Below, one piece after another: positions 5,912 through 6,801 of a stretch of 6,801 nt of DNA. Both the position numbers and the translations under genes were made by a program. This DNA comes from Pseudobdellovibrionaceae bacterium (GTDB lineage: Bacteria; Bdellovibrionota; Bdellovibrionia; Bdellovibrionales; UBA1609): assembly GCA_026712605.1 (NCBI GenBank), contig JAPORL010000145.1, positions 1 through 6,801 of the forward strand. The letters are read 5' to 3'. Below the pieces are notes generated by a model. It saw nothing but the letters and a program-made list of their open reading frames with translations. It ran no database searches and had not been told where the DNA came from. Numbering within the stretch: the first letter of the stretch is position 1; each line of letters starts with the position of its first letter.

Positions 5912-6595
5912 AAATCTAAAAAAAATTTTCGCGGTCGTTTTAAACGAGAAGAAAGACATCGTTTAAATGAAAGAGTGAGGGCTCCTCAGATTCGTCTTAT
6001 TGACGAAGAAGGTAAATTAATTGGTGTTATGTCTTCTTTTGAAGCTTTAAACATAGCTAAAAATAAAGGTTTAGATCTAGTAGAAATCCATGATAAATCA
6101 GACCCTCCTATCTGTAAAGTTATGGATTATGGAAAATGGAAATTTGAAAATAAGAAGAAGGAGAAGCAAAATAAAAAAAATCAAACAAGGGTTTTAATTA
6201 AAGAGATTCAAATGAGACCTAGAACAGATGAAGGGGATATTAAAATAAAGCTTGAAAAAGCTAGAGAATTTTTAGCTATGGGTCATAAAGTAAAAATCAA
6301 TCTTAGATTTTTTGGAAGAGAAATGGCACATAAAGAATTAGGTTTTAAATTATTAAAAAAAGTAGAAGAGCGTCTTGCTGATAAAGCTAGTCCAGAAATG
6401 CCAGCCAAAATGGAAAGAAGAACATTATTTACAATTTTATCTCCTATTAGCTCTAGCAGTAAAAAAAAATTGAAAGAACAGAGCTCCTCGCAGATTCCTG
6501 AAGTTCAAAAACTTGGAGATAAGGCTGTAGCAAGAGTAGAAAGCCAGAAAACTTCAAATGAAACAGCTCAAACAGTAGAAGAAAAAAAAGCCTAA
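5909..6595 (+). CDS. infC: Translation initiation factor IF3 (AUU start, extended C-terminus)
   Basis: IF3 binds the 30S subunit, keeps it apart from 50S and checks the start codon-initiator tRNA pairing. Read from the rare ATT, the product is 228 residues (E. coli 180). Residues 1-17 are a basic leader (KSKKNFRGRFKR). The N-domain covers about 17-87, with LNERVRAPQIRLIDEEG and the IF3 signature KVMDYGKWKFENKK (70-83). A lysine-rich linker follows, then the C-domain (about 97-179) with IKEIQMRPRTDEGD and NLRFFGREMAHKELG. Residues 180-228 are a Ser/Lys/Glu/Gln-rich, probably disordered tail absent from E. coli IF3. Myxococcus xanthus IF3 (Dsg) also has a C-terminal extension and a non-AUG start, as I recall. 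The gene is coupled to thrS (1-nt gap). rpmI and rplT, which usually follow, are not seen before the window ends; repeats start 33 nt after the stop. Confidence 0.95.
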   Translation: MKSKKNFRGRFKREERHRLNERVRAPQIRLIDEEGKLIGVMSSFEALNIAKNKGLDLVEIHDKSDPPICKVMDYGKWKFENKKKEKQNKKNQTRVLIKEIQMRPRTDEGDIKIKLEKAREFLAMGHKVKINLRFFGREMAHKELGFKLLKKVEERLADKASPEMPAKMERRTLFTILSPISSSSKKKLKEQSSSQIPEVQKLGDKAVARVESQKTSNETAQTVEEKKA

Positions 6596-6628
6596 TAGAT
6601 ATTCAATAAAAATTTGTAACTATCAGGT

Positions 6629-6690
6629 TTAAAAACTCGGACATGCGGTTTGCCACAAAGCAACTTATATGTGTTCAAAGCTGAAGCCTA
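6629..6690 (+). repeat. Palindromic repeat family, copy 2 (degenerate)
   Basis: The stretch 6631-6665 matches 6729-6763 over 35 nt with two mismatches (offset 98). It contains the conserved block TTTGCCACAAAGC (6649-6661). The second block, TGTGTTCAAA (6670-6679), follows after only 8 nt instead of 15, so the central stem is mostly lost: CACA and TGTG remain, but little else pairs. The trailing GCTGAAGCC is a diverged version of the TCCGAACTC seen in copy 3. It lies directly downstream of infC. Confidence 0.7.
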
Positions 6691-6728
6691 TTTTGAACTT
6701 TGTGTGAAAAGCTATAAGATACAAAGCT

Positions 6729-6801
6729 AAAAACTCAGACATGCGGTTTGCCACAAAGCGACTTTCAGTCGCTATGTGTTCAAATCCGAACTCGCTTTTA
6801 A
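6729..6801 (+). repeat. Palindromic repeat family, copy 3, with strong central stem
   Basis: This is a direct repeat of copy 2 and the reverse complement of the core of the element at 1157-1203. Central stem: CACAAAGCGACT (6752-6763) pairs with AGTCGCTATGTG (6767-6778) around a TTC loop, with one A-A mismatch in 12 positions. The conserved flanks are TTTGCCACAAAGC (6747-6759) and TGTGTTCAAATCCGAACTC (6775-6793); the second is identical to the complement of 1157-1175. Further imperfect pairing (around CGG-TTTG with TTCAAATCCG) extends the hairpin. The window ends here, so any outer inverted repeat on the right cannot be seen. Confidence 0.75.

Noticed and set aside
5975..6595. infC starting at GTG 5975 (206 residues)
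   Set aside because: It would begin inside the conserved NERVRAP segment and has no good SD; the ATT at 5909 has both the SD and the full N-terminus.
6775..6793. tRNA-like T-arm (GTTCAAATCC) in the repeat
   Set aside because: The flanking bases do not form a T-stem, and no acceptor, D or anticodon arms surround it; the motif is part of the palindromic repeat.
6629..6801. CRISPR array or tandem array of regulatory RNAs
   Set aside because: Only two direct copies of unequal quality 98 nt apart, with a related inverted copy 5.5 kb away; no regular spacers and no cas genes.

Overview
This AT-rich bacterial window (roughly one third G+C by eye) consists almost entirely of translation genes. Layout: rpsL (S12) and rpsG (S7) on the + strand; aspS (aspartyl-tRNA synthetase) on the - strand, convergent with rpsG; a small unrecognised four-helix membrane protein gene upstream of aspS on the same strand; then thrS (threonyl-tRNA synthetase) and infC (initiation factor IF3) on the + strand. 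All six frames look intact. The organism cannot be fixed from the sequence. The proteins look like those of a Gram-negative, proteobacteria-like lineage. Parts of ThrRS and IF3 reminded me of Bdellovibrionota/deltaproteobacterial-type proteins, but that is an impression from memory.

Region by region: 1-126 is the leader of the str operon, with a possible promoter. 127-1009 holds rpsL-rpsG, each with a strong Shine-Dalgarno (SD). 1010-1296 has no credible ordinary gene; it holds an SD-like remnant, a 10-bp inverted repeat and a 122-nt element with perfect 21-nt terminal inverted repeats. 1297-3090 is aspS and 3189-3605 the membrane protein gene. 3606-3822 is a divergent intergenic region with a perfect 12-bp palindrome and a possible thrS promoter. 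3823-5907 is thrS. infC follows after one base and is best read from a rare ATT start at 5909. 6596-6801 holds two further copies of the repeat whose core lies inside the 122-nt element.

The most notable points are as follows. (1) infC has an AUU start tightly coupled to thrS, the classical signature of IF3 autoregulation; a GTG start would cut off conserved N-terminal residues. (2) A dispersed palindromic repeat family has at least three copies here. Its two best copies share conserved blocks of 13 and 19 nt around a 15-nt centre that differs in sequence but stays self-complementary. (3) These repeats sit exactly where two usually conserved operons stop: no fusA/tuf follows rpsG, and no rpmI/rplT follows infC within the window. 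(4) ThrRS carries an insertion of about 43 residues just before its catalytic zinc-binding Cys, and IF3 has a 49-residue low-complexity C-terminal tail.
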